DNA of 64,000 bases from Streptomyces coelicoflavus. Its GTDB lineage: Bacteria > Actinomycetota > Actinomycetes > Streptomycetales > Streptomycetaceae. The position numbers were made by a program, and so were the translations under genes. Each line of letters begins with the position of its first letter. Within the stretch, counting starts at the first letter, position 1. Of this stretch, positions 56,043 to 64,000 are shown in pieces. The stretch spans positions 1 to 64,000 of the forward strand of contig NZ_BEWB01000017.1 in NCBI RefSeq assembly GCF_003112555.1, given 5' to 3'. The notes below the pieces were generated by a model. That model was not told where the DNA came from. It was given only the letters and a program-made list of their open reading frames with translations, and searched no databases.

Positions 56043-57362
56043 ATGACCACGACGGGGGAAGACCACGCACCGGCCCGGGGAGGGCCTTGGTGGTGGGACA
56101 GGCGGCGCGGTGCAGTGCTCGATGTGAGCCTCGGTGTCGTGTCCGCGCTGGAGTGCGCGGCGGAGGGGGTTCCGTTCGCGCGGGACGCCGGGATTCCGGC
56201 GGCGACGGGGGTGCTGTTCGGGCTGCTGGCCGGTTCGGTGCTGGTGGTGCGGCGGAAGTGGCCGATCGCGGTGGTGCTGGTGGCGCTGGCCATCACGCCG
56301 GCCGAGATGGGCTTCCTGATGGGCGTCGTCGGCCTGTACACGCTGGCGGCGTCGGAGTTGCCGCGGCGGATCATCGGGGCCCTGGCGGGGATGACGTTCC
56401 TGGGGACGCTGGTCGTGACGTTCGTGCGGCTGGGGCAGGACATGGCGCGGGACGGTCTGGAGCTGGGGGACTGGTTCCTTCCGTTCGCGTCGATCGCGAC
56501 GTCGCTGGGGATGACCGCGCCGCCGTTGCTGCTCGGCCTGTACGTGGGGCAGCGGCGTCGGCTGATGGAGAGTCTGCGGGAGCGGGCGGACAGTCTCGAG
56601 CGTGAGTTGCAGTTGCTCGCGGAGCGGGCGGAGGAGCGCGCGGAGTGGGCGCGTGGCGAGGAGCGGACGCGGATCGCGCGGGAGATGCACGACGTGGTGG
56701 CGCACCGGGTGAGTCTGATGGTGGTGCATGCGGCGGCGTTGCAGGCGGTGGCCCGGAAGGATCCGGAGAAGGCGGTGAAGAACGCGGCCCTGGTGGGGGA
56801 CATGGGGCGGCAGGCGCTGACGGAGTTGCGGGAGATGCTCGGGGTGCTGCGCAGCGGTGGGGACGGTGCGCGTGCGGAGCGGGCGTCGGTGCCGTTGGCG
56901 GCGGTGGGGGTGGCGGCTGCGGCTGCGGCTTCGCGGGCGGCGGAGGGCGGGGAGTCGTCGTCGGAGGGGCCGTGTCTGTCGGAGCTGGACGAGTTGGTCG
57001 GGCAGTCGGAGGCGGCCGGGATGGCCGTGGATCTGTCCGTGGAGGGGGAGGTGCGGGTGTATGCGGCGGAGGTGGAGTCGACGGCGTTCCGGGTGGTGCA
57101 GGAGGCGTTGACGAACGTGCACAAGCATGCGGCGGGTGCGAAGACGTATGTGCGGCTGGCGCACCGGGTGTCGGAGATCGCGATGCAGGTGGAGAACGAG
57201 CCGCCGCCGGAGCTGTCGGGTGAGGCGTCGGCGCGGTTGCCGTCGGGGGGCAACGGGCTGGTGGGGATGAAGGAGCGGGTGGCCGCTCTGGGGGGTGTGT
57301 TCGTGTCGGGGCCGACGGATGCGGGGGGTTTCCGGGTGTCGGCGGTGATTCCGGCGTCGTAG
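56043..57362 (+). CDS. Orphan sensor histidine kinase (HisKA_3 type)
   Basis: The 439-residue kinase has an N-terminal membrane region of about five helices (about 30-175), a coiled coil (RERADSLERELQLLAERAEERAEW), a phospho-acceptor helix AREMHDVVAHRVSLMVVHA (His of EMHDVVAH) and an ATPase domain with VVQEALTNVHKHA (N box) and GNGLVGMKERVAALGG (G box). It would phosphorylate a NarL-type partner, but none is adjacent. ATG 56043 follows GGAGGC closely. The two LuxR-type regulators elsewhere in the window are possible but unproven partners. Confidence 0.9.
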   Translation: MTTTGEDHAPARGGPWWWDRRRGAVLDVSLGVVSALECAAEGVPFARDAGIPAATGVLFGLLAGSVLVVRRKWPIAVVLVALAITPAEMGFLMGVVGLYTLAASELPRRIIGALAGMTFLGTLVVTFVRLGQDMARDGLELGDWFLPFASIATSLGMTAPPLLLGLYVGQRRRLMESLRERADSLERELQLLAERAEERAEWARGEERTRIAREMHDVVAHRVSLMVVHAAALQAVARKDPEKAVKNAALVGDMGRQALTELREMLGVLRSGGDGARAERASVPLAAVGVAAAAAASRAAEGGESSSEGPCLSELDELVGQSEAAGMAVDLSVEGEVRVYAAEVESTAFRVVQEALTNVHKHAAGAKTYVRLAHRVSEIAMQVENEPPPELSGEASARLPSGGNGLVGMKERVAALGGVFVSGPTDAGGFRVSAVIPAS

Positions 57363-57428
57363 GCGTCGTAGGTCTTGGCGGCGGCGCAGGTCTCGTAGGC
57401 ATCGTAGGCCTTGTGGCCGCGCCCTGCG

Positions 57429-57926
57429 TCAGCCGGTGGCGGTGAGGCGGGTCGGCTGGGTGCCGGCGACGAGGGTGGCGAGGGCGGTGTCGATGGTGGG
57501 GCCGAGGTACCAGTCGCCGGTGTGGTCGAGGGCGTAGACGCGGCCTTCGGTGTCGATGGCGACGAGGGCCTGGCTGTCGGTCTCGGTGCCGAGGGGGCAG
57601 GCGTGGGTGTCGAGGGCGCGGCCGAGGTCGCCGAGGGTGCGGGCCATGTGGAGGCCGTGCAGGGGGTCGAGGTGGAGGGTCGCGGGGGCGAGCTGGCGGC
57701 CGGGTCCGGTGGGGGCGATGTGGAGGCCGCCGAATTCGGCCCAGGCCTCGACGGCGGCGGGGAAGACGGTGTGGCGGTGTCCTGCGGGTGAGGTGTGCTC
57801 GCGCAGGGTGTCGGCCCAGATCTCGGCCTGTTTGATGTCCCAGCGTCCGGGTTGCCAGCCGGCGTCGCGGAGTGCGGCGTCGACGGGGACGGGGAAGCGG
57901 GTGGTGGAGGTGCGGTCGGCTTGCAT
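57429..57926 (-). CDS. SUKH-3 family immunity-like protein
   Basis: The 165-residue soluble protein begins RFPVPVDAALRDAGWQPGRW and has a VFPAAVEAWAEFGGLHI core and a VYALDHTGDWYLGPTIDTAL end, the SUKH-3 pattern of strands ending in a W-G/Y-L-G helix cap. SUKH proteins usually neutralise nucleic-acid-acting toxins. ATG 57926 has AAGGG upstream. It is encoded directly downstream of the YwqJ-like deaminase on the same strand, the expected toxin-then-immunity order. Confidence 0.88.
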   Translation of the reverse strand: MQADRTSTTRFPVPVDAALRDAGWQPGRWDIKQAEIWADTLREHTSPAGHRHTVFPAAVEAWAEFGGLHIAPTGPGRQLAPATLHLDPLHGLHMARTLGDLGRALDTHACPLGTETDSQALVAIDTEGRVYALDHTGDWYLGPTIDTALATLVAGTQPTRLTATG

Positions 57927-57973
57927 CGGCCCTTGGTTCGTCTCGGTCGGCTGGTTCGGCCCGGTCTGTGCTG

Positions 57974-58519
57974 TCAGCCCTTGTCCGTCGTGGGGTCGAC
58001 GACGCGGACGCCGAAGTGGGCGGTGAGGGCGGTGCAGGCGCGGCAGGGGGTGGCGAAGGCGCCGTGGAGGGGGTCGCCGTCCTCGCGGATGCGGCGGGTG
58101 GTGAGTTTGGCGTGTTTGAGTGCTTTGCGGGCTTCGCCGTTGGTCATGGGTTTGCGTGCGGCGCGTTTGCTGCGTGCGGCGTCGGCGGTGGCGAGGTGCC
58201 GTGAGATGAGGATGGTCTCGGCGCAGCGTCCGGTGTAACGGTCTCGTTGGCCGCTGGTGAGGGTGTCGAGGAAGTCCTGGACGAGGTGGTGCAGGGCGGG
58301 CGGTGCGTCGGCGCGTGTCGCGGTGCCGGTGAGGGTGGTGCCGCGTACGGAGAGGGCGGCGGCGACGGTGGGGAGTATGCCGTCGCGGCGGTGCCGGAGG
58401 GTGGGGGCCTGGGCGGCGTCGGTGCTGCTCCAGCCGATGCGGGGGTCGCCGCCGCGTGGGTCGCCGCCGCGGGGGTCGTCGGACCGCCCGGTGTCGGGTC
58501 CCGTCTGTGTCGCACTCAT
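57974..58519 (-). CDS. YwqJ-type putative deaminase
   Basis: The 181-residue protein has a deaminase core. GRCAE (Cys99-Ala-Glu101) supplies the zinc ligand and proton-shuttling glutamate, and CRAC (Cys159, Cys162) gives the other two zinc ligands, the YwqJ arrangement with cysteine in the usual histidine position. The N terminus (1-40) is polar and repetitive (DPRGGDPRGGDPR), without a signal peptide or a WXG/LXG export module. ATG 58519 has GGAGGGGA upstream. Known relatives are C-terminal toxin domains paired with SUKH immunity, and here the domain is free-standing. Confidence 0.85.
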   Translation of the reverse strand: MSATQTGPDTGRSDDPRGGDPRGGDPRIGWSSTDAAQAPTLRHRRDGILPTVAAALSVRGTTLTGTATRADAPPALHHLVQDFLDTLTSGQRDRYTGRCAETILISRHLATADAARSKRAARKPMTNGEARKALKHAKLTTRRIREDGDPLHGAFATPCRACTALTAHFGVRVVDPTTDKG

Positions 58520-58810
58520 GATCGTTTCCCCTCCTGAGCATCCCCCCGAAGGTCACAGGGTGCCAAATCCCGTGGCTGCTGCGGAAGCTGGGGCGTGGCG
58601 ACACGCCCGGGTATGGGCGGTGTGTCACGGGAGGGTGACGGCTGGTCACGGAAGCGGGGTGGCGGCCGCCGGGTGCGGGGTCCGGCGCCGGTGACCCCTC
58701 TGGCCGTACCGCATAGGCTGTCGGCACCGCGATCGGACGCGGTGCCATCAGACAGTGCAGGCAGATCAGACGGATCTGGCAGCAGACAGACGCCGCAGGG
58801 GGCAACCGCC
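58520..58810. promoter_or_regulatory. Divergent control region of the deaminase/SUKH cluster
   Basis: These 291 bases hold no gene and separate the two arms of the cluster. Short GGTCACGG/GTCACGGGAGGGTGAC elements near 58620-58655 form a GTCAC...GTGAC inverted repeat (GTCACGGGAGGGTGAC), which could be an operator. No clear -35/-10 pair can be named. Confidence 0.35.
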
Positions 58811-59803
58811 ATGACGACAGGTCGGCTCGGGCAAGCAGCCGCGCCGCCGAACGCGGCCTATGCCGGGCAGGTCGTGCATTTCCCGGATCCGGTGCGTGCG
58901 GCCCGTCACCCGAGAGGGGTACGGGTGGATGCGGGTGGTTACCCCGTTTTCTCGCCGTACGCGCGTGCGGTCGCGGAGATCGCGGATCCGCCGGAGGGGT
59001 TCGGGGTCGACGAGCTGCGGCTGACGGACTACGTGTCGGCGAACGCGGCCCTGTCGGCGTCGGGGCACGAGCTGTGGGACACGGTGCCGGCGGTGGCGAC
59101 GCCGCACGGCTGGACGTGGCACCACGTGGTGGGTTCGCGGCGCATGGAGCTGGTCCCGGTCGAGGTGAAGGCGCTGCTGCGGCACCACGGCGGGATCTCG
59201 ACGGCGGTGGTGGACCAGGGCAAGCGCGGGACGCGGCCGTTGCAGGAGACGCGTCCGGTGCACTTCGGTCTGCCGAAGTCGGGTGTGGCCGTCACGGAGC
59301 AGCAGGTGCAGGGGGTCGAGGAGGACCTCGGGTACCGGCTCCCGGGTGCCTACCGGTCGTTCCTGAAGGCGGCGGGCGGCTGCGCGCCGGTGGGTACGGC
59401 GCTCGACGCGGAGCTGGGGCTGCTGGTGGACCAGCCGTTCTTCACGGTGCGTGAGGAGGCGGCGGTCAACGACCTGGTCTATGTCAACAAGTGTCTGCGG
59501 GACCATCTGACGAAGGACTATCTGGGCGTCGCGTTCGTCCAGGGCGGTCTGCTCGCGGTGAAGGTGAAGGGCGAGCGGATCGGTTCGGTGTGGTTCTGCG
59601 CCTACGACGACGTGCGGGACGTGGACCCGTCGTGGCCGCCGGCGGACCGCGTGGAGCGGCTGCTGCTGCCGTGCGGTGAGGACTTCGACGCGTTCCTGTC
59701 GCGCCTGGCGGGCTCGCCGCCGGAGCTGGAGACGGTGGCGAACCTGATGGTGGACGGCGGGTTCGCGCGTGCGGTGCCCGCGTCTGCGCCGGTAGGGGAG
59801 TGA
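58811..59803 (+). CDS. WHH-type HNH/EndoVII nuclease domain fused to a SUKH (SMI1/KNR4) domain
   Basis: The 330-residue protein joins two opposing modules. Residues about 20-130 carry the linker HFPDPVRAARHPRG, DAGGYPVFSPYA, then ELWDTVPAVATPHGWTWHHV with W103-H104-H105 and LVPVEVKALLRHHGGIS, the WHH nuclease signature of polymorphic toxins. Residues about 155-325 form a SUKH domain (VTEQQVQGVEEDLGYRLPGA, YRSFLKAAGG). Toxin and immunity in one chain suggest a self-restrained intracellular effector. No export signal is visible. ATG 58811 follows AGGGGGC. The next gene starts seven bases later. Confidence 0.85.
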   Translation: MTTGRLGQAAAPPNAAYAGQVVHFPDPVRAARHPRGVRVDAGGYPVFSPYARAVAEIADPPEGFGVDELRLTDYVSANAALSASGHELWDTVPAVATPHGWTWHHVVGSRRMELVPVEVKALLRHHGGISTAVVDQGKRGTRPLQETRPVHFGLPKSGVAVTEQQVQGVEEDLGYRLPGAYRSFLKAAGGCAPVGTALDAELGLLVDQPFFTVREEAAVNDLVYVNKCLRDHLTKDYLGVAFVQGGLLAVKVKGERIGSVWFCAYDDVRDVDPSWPPADRVERLLLPCGEDFDAFLSRLAGSPPELETVANLMVDGGFARAVPASAPVGE

Positions 59804-59810
59804 GCTGACG

Positions 59811-62582
59811 ATGGTGACGTTCGCGCAGGCGCAGGAGCGCGCGGAGGAGTGGGTCAACGGCGAGCTGCCGGCGTACCAGCACCGTGAGGTGCGGGTGCGG
59901 GAGTTCGACCTCGGGTTCGTGGTGTGGGCCGAGGACCGTGCGGACGGGCCCCGTTCGGACGGGGGTGCGCAGCGGCTGGTGATCGCCCGGGACAGTGGCG
60001 AGGCGACGCTGTGGCCCTCGTTGCCGGTGGGTGAGGTGATCCGCCGGTACGAGGAGGAGTACGGCCGTCCGGACGAGGCGGAGGTGTCGGCTCCGGCGCC
60101 CGCGGCGCGGGTGGACCTGAACCAGACGTCGTTCCTGCTGAGTCCGCCGGAGTGGTTGCAGGAGGCGGCGGACCGGATCGGCATTCCGGATCGCCGGGGT
60201 GGGGATCAGGAGGGGCAGGACGGGCCGGAGGGCGGTGGCACCGGGGGAGCCGGGGCTGTCGCCGGTGCCGGGTCCGGGTCCGGTGCCGGTGGCGGGCTGC
60301 CCGAGACGCAGGCCGGGGTGCCGTCGGCTCCGGCGGCGCCGGCGGACGCCTCGTCCGGGAGCGGTGCGGGGTGGCCGGCCGCGGGCGCGGGTGACTCGGG
60401 GGCGGGCGCGGGTGCGTCCGGTGTGCCGAGTGGTCCGGGTGCGCCGGGTGCGCCTGCCGGGGCGACGCCCTGGGCGGGGACGGACACCAACGCGGACGCC
60501 GGTGAGGACCGTTCCGTACCGCTGCCCCAGACCGTGTTCGCACCGCCGTTGAGCGGTGCCGACGACGACACGCCGCCGCCCTCCGCGACGCCGGACGCCA
60601 AGACGGCGCTGATGTCGGGCGGCAGCCAGCTTCCGCCGACGGCGCTCTCGCCGGCGATCGGCGACCCGAACGCGCCGGGCGGGCCGGGCGCGCCGGGTGG
60701 TCCGAACGCCCCGGGCGTGCCTGCCGGGGCGGACACGCCGCCGCCCGCGCCGCCGACGCCGCCCGCCGGGCAGCCGTCCGCCGGGGACATCGCCGACGCC
60801 GCGACGAGCAAGGCGGGGCCCCCGCCGCGCCGTGGCGGTGGCGCGTCGACGCCGCCTCCGCCGAGCGCGCCGGGTGTGCCGGGCGCGCGTCCGGGGAGCA
60901 CGCCCGCGCCGTCGGGGACTCCGGCACCGGGTACGCCGGCGGGTGGCTACGTGCCGACGCAGCTGGTGTCGTCGCTCGGCCCCGAGGGCCCGGCCGGTCC
61001 GGGAGGTCCGGGTGGTCCGGGTGGTCCGGGTGGTCCGGGTGGTCCTGGCGGCCCGGGTACGCCTCCCCCGCCCAACGCCCCCGGTACTCCGCCCCCGCCC
61101 AACGCCCCGCAGCCTCCGGCCGGTCCGGGCGCGCCGGGTACGCCGCCTCCGCCGAGTGCGCCGAACGCGCCGGGTGGGACGCCGCCGGGCGCTGTGCACC
61201 ACGCCGCGACGATGCTGGCCGACCCGGGCCGGACGGGCGGCGGCGCCCCGCCGCCTCCCGGTCCTCCCGGGGCTCCTGGTGCTCCCGCCGCTCCGGGGGC
61301 GCCCGGCGCCCCTGCCGGTGCGGGCGCGCCGCCGCCTCCCCCGTCCGTTCCCGGCGCTCCGGGTGCCGTGCCGCCGCCGCCCGGTTCCGCAGGGGGCGCG
61401 GGCGGTGCCGTGCACCACGCGGAGACCATGCTGGCGTCGCCCTCCGTGGGCGGTCCCGGCGGCGTCGGTGCGCCGCCGCCCCCGCCGCCTCCCGGCGCTC
61501 CGGGCGCTCCGGGTGCTCCGGGCGCCCCCGGTGCCGTACCGCCGCCGCCGGGGCAGCCCGTGCCGGGTCAGCCCCCGGCGTACGGCTACCCGCCGCAGCC
61601 CACCGGTCAGCCGACCGTCGGCCCCGGCTACCAGGCCGTGCTGCGCTACCGCGCGCAGGACGGTTCCGAGCAGCAGCTGATCCGGCGTTCCGCGCCGGGC
61701 ACGCCGCACCCGGAGTGGCAGATGTTCCACGAGCTGCGCTCCATGAACGTGCCGCCGGACCAGGTTCTCGAGCTGCACACCGAGCTGGAGTCGTGCGAGC
61801 TGCCGGGCGCGTACTGCGCGCGGATGATCCGGGAGCAGTGGCCGCAGGCGCGGATCACGTCGATCGCGCCGTACGGGCTGGACCACGCGAGCCGGCAGCA
61901 GGGCATGCGGCAGCTGCTGGCGCACCAGGGCGAGCTGCATCAGGTGGCCGACGGGCCGGCGCGTCCGGCGCCGGTGCGCGCTCCGCTGCCGCAGGTGCAG
62001 CCGGTGCCGCCGGTTCCGCCGGAGGCCGTCGGGCAGGAGTTGGCCGGGGCCTTCGGGCCGGGTGTGTTCCGGTTCGAGCAGGCCGCGGTGTCCCGGCAGG
62101 GGGTGCCGCCGGTGGTGGCGCACACGCTGGTGGCCGCGGGCCTGCCGATGGACATGGGGCCGTTCTTCTGGGCGCAGGCCCAGCCGGGGCGGCCGGTGCC
62201 GACGCTGGCGGAGCTGGCGGCGGAGCGCGGGGTGCAGCCGGCCTCGGACGCGGGGTCGTACCTCGTCGTGGGCAGTGACTTCGGCCGGGCGATCTGTGTG
62301 CAGTACGGCACGGCGGCCATCGTGGCGGTGCCGGTGGAGGCGGGTCCGGGCGGTGCGCCCGTGCCGCCGCAGTTCGTGAACTCGGGGCTGCCGGAGTTCG
62401 CGCGTTCCCTGGCGCTGCTGGGCCGGATGTGGCGGCTCAGGTTCGGTCTGAACCAGGAGCAGGCGGGCCGCTGGACCGTCGACTTCCAGGCGCAGTTGGC
62501 CGCGCTGGACCCGGCGGCGCTCGGGTCGCCGGAGAGCTGGTGGTCGGTGCTGCTCGAGCAGATGTGGGACGGGTTGCTGTGA
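59811..62582 (+). CDS. Imm35-like / Pro-Gly-rich linker / XOO_2897-type deaminase / SUKH-4 multidomain protein
   Basis: The 923-residue protein has four parts. An Imm35-like domain (about 1-100, FAQAQERAEEWVNGELPA to GEVIRRYEEEYG) comes first. A roughly 470-residue linker of proline, glycine and alanine follows, with two copies of an AVHHAxTMLA motif (about 461 and 533). A deaminase-like domain (about 606-700) has HTE (His656-Glu658), Cys662 and Cys669, as in XOO_2897-type toxin deaminases. A C-terminal SUKH-4 domain (about 750-923) completes it. Immunity modules at both ends around a deaminase in one chain are unusual. No signal peptide is seen. It is in operon with the WHH-SUKH gene and is ended by a strong terminator. 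Confidence 0.85.
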   Translation: MVTFAQAQERAEEWVNGELPAYQHREVRVREFDLGFVVWAEDRADGPRSDGGAQRLVIARDSGEATLWPSLPVGEVIRRYEEEYGRPDEAEVSAPAPAARVDLNQTSFLLSPPEWLQEAADRIGIPDRRGGDQEGQDGPEGGGTGGAGAVAGAGSGSGAGGGLPETQAGVPSAPAAPADASSGSGAGWPAAGAGDSGAGAGASGVPSGPGAPGAPAGATPWAGTDTNADAGEDRSVPLPQTVFAPPLSGADDDTPPPSATPDAKTALMSGGSQLPPTALSPAIGDPNAPGGPGAPGGPNAPGVPAGADTPPPAPPTPPAGQPSAGDIADAATSKAGPPPRRGGGASTPPPPSAPGVPGARPGSTPAPSGTPAPGTPAGGYVPTQLVSSLGPEGPAGPGGPGGPGGPGGPGGPGGPGTPPPPNAPGTPPPPNAPQPPAGPGAPGTPPPPSAPNAPGGTPPGAVHHAATMLADPGRTGGGAPPPPGPPGAPGAPAAPGAPGAPAGAGAPPPPPSVPGAPGAVPPPPGSAGGAGGAVHHAETMLASPSVGGPGGVGAPPPPPPPGAPGAPGAPGAPGAVPPPPGQPVPGQPPAYGYPPQPTGQPTVGPGYQAVLRYRAQDGSEQQLIRRSAPGTPHPEWQMFHELRSMNVPPDQVLELHTELESCELPGAYCARMIREQWPQARITSIAPYGLDHASRQQGMRQLLAHQGELHQVADGPARPAPVRAPLPQVQPVPPVPPEAVGQELAGAFGPGVFRFEQAAVSRQGVPPVVAHTLVAAGLPMDMGPFFWAQAQPGRPVPTLAELAAERGVQPASDAGSYLVVGSDFGRAICVQYGTAAIVAVPVEAGPGGAPVPPQFVNSGLPEFARSLALLGRMWRLRFGLNQEQAGRWTVDFQAQLAALDPAALGSPESWWSVLLEQMWDGLL

Positions 62583-62609
62583 GGCGCTCGCGCCGCTGAG
62601 GTGCCCGAC

Positions 62610-62655
62610 GGGCGGGGCCCGGTCGACCTGTGGGTCGGCCGGGCCCCGCCCTTTT
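62610..62655 (+). terminator. Strong intrinsic terminator
   Basis: GGGCGGGGCCCGGTCGACC (62610-62628) pairs with GGTCGGCCGGGCCCCGCCC (62633-62651), with one mismatch and a TGTG loop, followed by TTTTG. It lies 28 bases after the stop of the 923-residue protein gene and is the best Rho-independent terminator in the window. Confidence 0.92.
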
Positions 62656-62770
62656 GTGTGCGGTGTGTCGGATTATGTGGGCTTACATCCGGTCCATAAA
62701 GTCGGTCGGGTCCATGTGATGCGGCAGGTTCACCGCGAGGTGAGCACAGGGTGATGCAGGGGTGATGGGC

Positions 62771-63661
62771 ATGAGTGGTGCATCGGCGTCTCCCCACGGC
62801 TTCGTGACCGTGCGCGGCCGCGGCCGCGGCTACCGTCCCGAGCAGGTGGAGGCGTACGCCGCCGCCCTGTCCGAGGAGCGGGACGCGGCCTGGGAGCGGG
62901 CCGCCCGTCTCACCGTGCTGGCCCGGGAGATGGAGGAGGACCTGGGGGACCTGGAGGAGGTGGTCGAGCAGCTCACCGCGCAGGACTACGAGGTGCTGGG
63001 GGAGCAGGCGCGGGATCTGTTCCGGCTGGTCGAGGCGGAGGCCGAGGCGGTGCGCGAGCGGGCGCGCGGTGCCGCGGAGGGGCTGATGGAGGACGCGCGG
63101 GCGCACGCGGCCGGGGTGCGGGAGGCGGCCCGGGCGCATGCCGACGCCGTACGCGCCGAGGCCGACGAACGGGCGCGGCAGTTGCTGCTCGCGGCGCGCG
63201 CGGAGGCCGACGAGGCGCGGATCGCGGCGCGGCGCGAGGTGAAGGCGGAGCGCGCGGAGGCGCTGTCCGCGCTGCGCGAGACGCGCAGGCGTGCCACGGG
63301 GGCGGCGGCCGAGCAGAGCGGGGAGCTGGCCGGGCGGTGGGCCGCCGCCGAGCGGGCCGAGGAGGAGCGGGCGCGGGCCCTGGACGACCGTCACGCGGAG
63401 TTGACGGCGCGGGCCGAGCAGGAGGTGCGCGAGGCGGAGCGGGAGCTGGCCGACGCCCGGGAGGCGGCCGTGCGGCGTCAGGAGGAGGCCCGGGAGCGGG
63501 CGGCCGAGGTGGTCGCCGAGGCCCGGCTGTGTCAGGAGCGCGTCGCCCGCGACACGGAACGGGTGCTGCGCGAGCACGGGGAGCGGTGGGACGAGTTGCA
63601 GGCCCAGATGGACTCCGTGCGCAGCAGCCTCAGTTCGCTGACCGGCCGCGCGGTGGAGTGA
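62771..63661 (+). CDS. Long coiled-coil protein (DivIVA/FilP-like, cellulose-binding-type)
   Basis: The 296-residue protein begins with a short DivIVA-like segment (FVTVRGRGRGYRPEQVEAYAAALSEERD) and continues as an almost unbroken alanine/glutamate/arginine coiled coil (about 30-290), rich in EARARA-like heptads. Such proteins in Streptomyces form cytoskeletal or polarity assemblies (Scy, FilP and relatives), and some are mislabelled cellulose-binding proteins. ATG 62771 is spaced well from AGGGGTG; GTG 62762 and ATG 62765 are alternatives. It stands alone after the terminator. Confidence 0.85.
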   Translation: MSGASASPHGFVTVRGRGRGYRPEQVEAYAAALSEERDAAWERAARLTVLAREMEEDLGDLEEVVEQLTAQDYEVLGEQARDLFRLVEAEAEAVRERARGAAEGLMEDARAHAAGVREAARAHADAVRAEADERARQLLLAARAEADEARIAARREVKAERAEALSALRETRRRATGAAAEQSGELAGRWAAAERAEEERARALDDRHAELTARAEQEVREAERELADAREAAVRRQEEARERAAEVVAEARLCQERVARDTERVLREHGERWDELQAQMDSVRSSLSSLTGRAVE

Positions 63662-63688
63662 CGGTCTGACGGTCCGGGCGGGGCCGGC

Positions 63689-63719
63689 TTGACCCTGACG
63701 TCGCGTCAGGGTGGAGGCT
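63689..63719 (+). promoter_or_regulatory. MerR-type promoter with perfect operator
   Basis: TTGACC (63689-63694) as -35 and GAGGCT (63714-63719) as -10 are separated by 19 bases, the long spacer of MerR-controlled promoters. The spacer and edges hold ACCCTGACG-TCG-CGTCAGGGT (63692-63712), a perfect nine-base-arm inverted repeat in exactly the MerR operator position. The regulated gene must lie to the right, near or beyond the window end. Confidence 0.6.
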
Positions 63720-64000
63720 CGGTGCGTCTGAAGGGGGAGGGCGACCCTGAGGTCCGCTCCGCCGGAGGGTGGACTGCCCCTAGGGGTACCTCCGTACTAG
63801 GGGTCGGGGAGGGTTCGTACCGACGGAGGACGAGGCGGGGGCGGTGGCGTCCTTAGTCTGGCTTTACGCCGCTGGGGGGCGGTGAACCGGAGCCGCGGGG
63901 GTGGGGTTTTCCTCAGTAGAAGACTGCGCTGAACACCAGCGCGGTCGACCCCCGGTTCCGGCCAGACTCTTCGAGACAGCAACCGGGACGGCCACAAGGC
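63720..64000. other. Gene-free right end of the window
   Basis: No convincing coding frame is seen in these 281 bases on either strand. They include the perfect palindrome CCCCTAGGGG (63777-63786), followed by GTACCTCCGTAC (63786-63797), and a region near 63850-63870 (TTAGTCTGGCTTTAC) that could hold another promoter. A gene may begin beyond position 64000. Confidence 0.5.

Noticed and set aside
59484..62123. 879-codon minus-strand open frame opposite the 923-residue protein
   Set aside because: Arginine-rich complement of the Pro/Gly linker; no plausible domain.
63797..63997. 66-residue minus-strand frame at the right end
   Set aside because: Arg/Pro-rich, no ribosome site, and overlaps probable regulatory sequence.

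Overview
The window is chromosomal DNA of a Streptomyces. It is very G+C rich with strong third-position bias, many GTG starts and ATGA-type gene overlaps. It carries genus markers such as an SsgA-like protein, an actinobacterial tatD-rpf-ksgA-ispE block, a galTEK operon and DivIVA/FilP-like coiled coils. From memory, the gene order matches the SCO3110-SCO3165 neighbourhood of S. coelicolor, but no search was run.

Region 1 (1 to about 7030) is the right part of an actinomycete integrative and conjugative element. In order it has a GntR/UTRA regulator, a small OB-like protein, an FtsK/TraB DNA translocase, a two-helix membrane protein, a 37-residue zinc ribbon, a HUH-type replication initiator whose N terminus is out of frame with its body, a 43-residue coupled ORF, a low-G+C membrane cargo gene and a large serine recombinase. 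The element ends inside the 3' end of a DMT/EamA-like transporter gene, whose last codons remain at 7029-7169. The left end and attL lie outside the window.

Region 2 (7.2-31 kb) is core chromosome. It holds a DUF1876 protein, a beta-lactamase-fold esterase, an ECF metal transporter cbiM/cbiQ/cbiO with a Nur-like box on a leaderless promoter, an SsgE-like protein, tandem penicillin-binding transpeptidases, protein O-mannosyltransferase, rsmI, tatD, an RpfB-like protein, ksgA, ispE, an ABC-F ATPase, two tandem membrane-anchored beta-propeller proteins and an orphan LuxR regulator without a phospho-acceptor Asp.

Region 3 (31-57 kb) holds a sodium/solute symporter divergent from galT-galE-galK and a five-gene type VII-secretion-like operon (36.9-40.3 kb). 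It continues with GNAT, NarL-type and MarR proteins, tam, a VOC protein, a CoA transferase, a desaturase-TetR operon with predicted operators, ppc, pth, rplY, prs, glmU, tRNA-Gln(UUG), a double-HTH LAGLIDADG-like protein and an orphan histidine kinase.

Region 4 (57.4-62.6 kb) is a compact polymorphic-toxin/immunity-like cluster. SUKH-3 and a YwqJ-type deaminase face a WHH nuclease fused to SUKH and a 923-residue Imm35-like/linker/deaminase/SUKH-4 protein. None has a visible secretion signal, so an intracellular conflict or defence role is plausible. A strong terminator, a coiled-coil protein and a MerR-type promoter finish the window. Two copies of a roughly 100-bp palindromic intergenic element sit between convergent genes at 31.2 and 50.0 kb.
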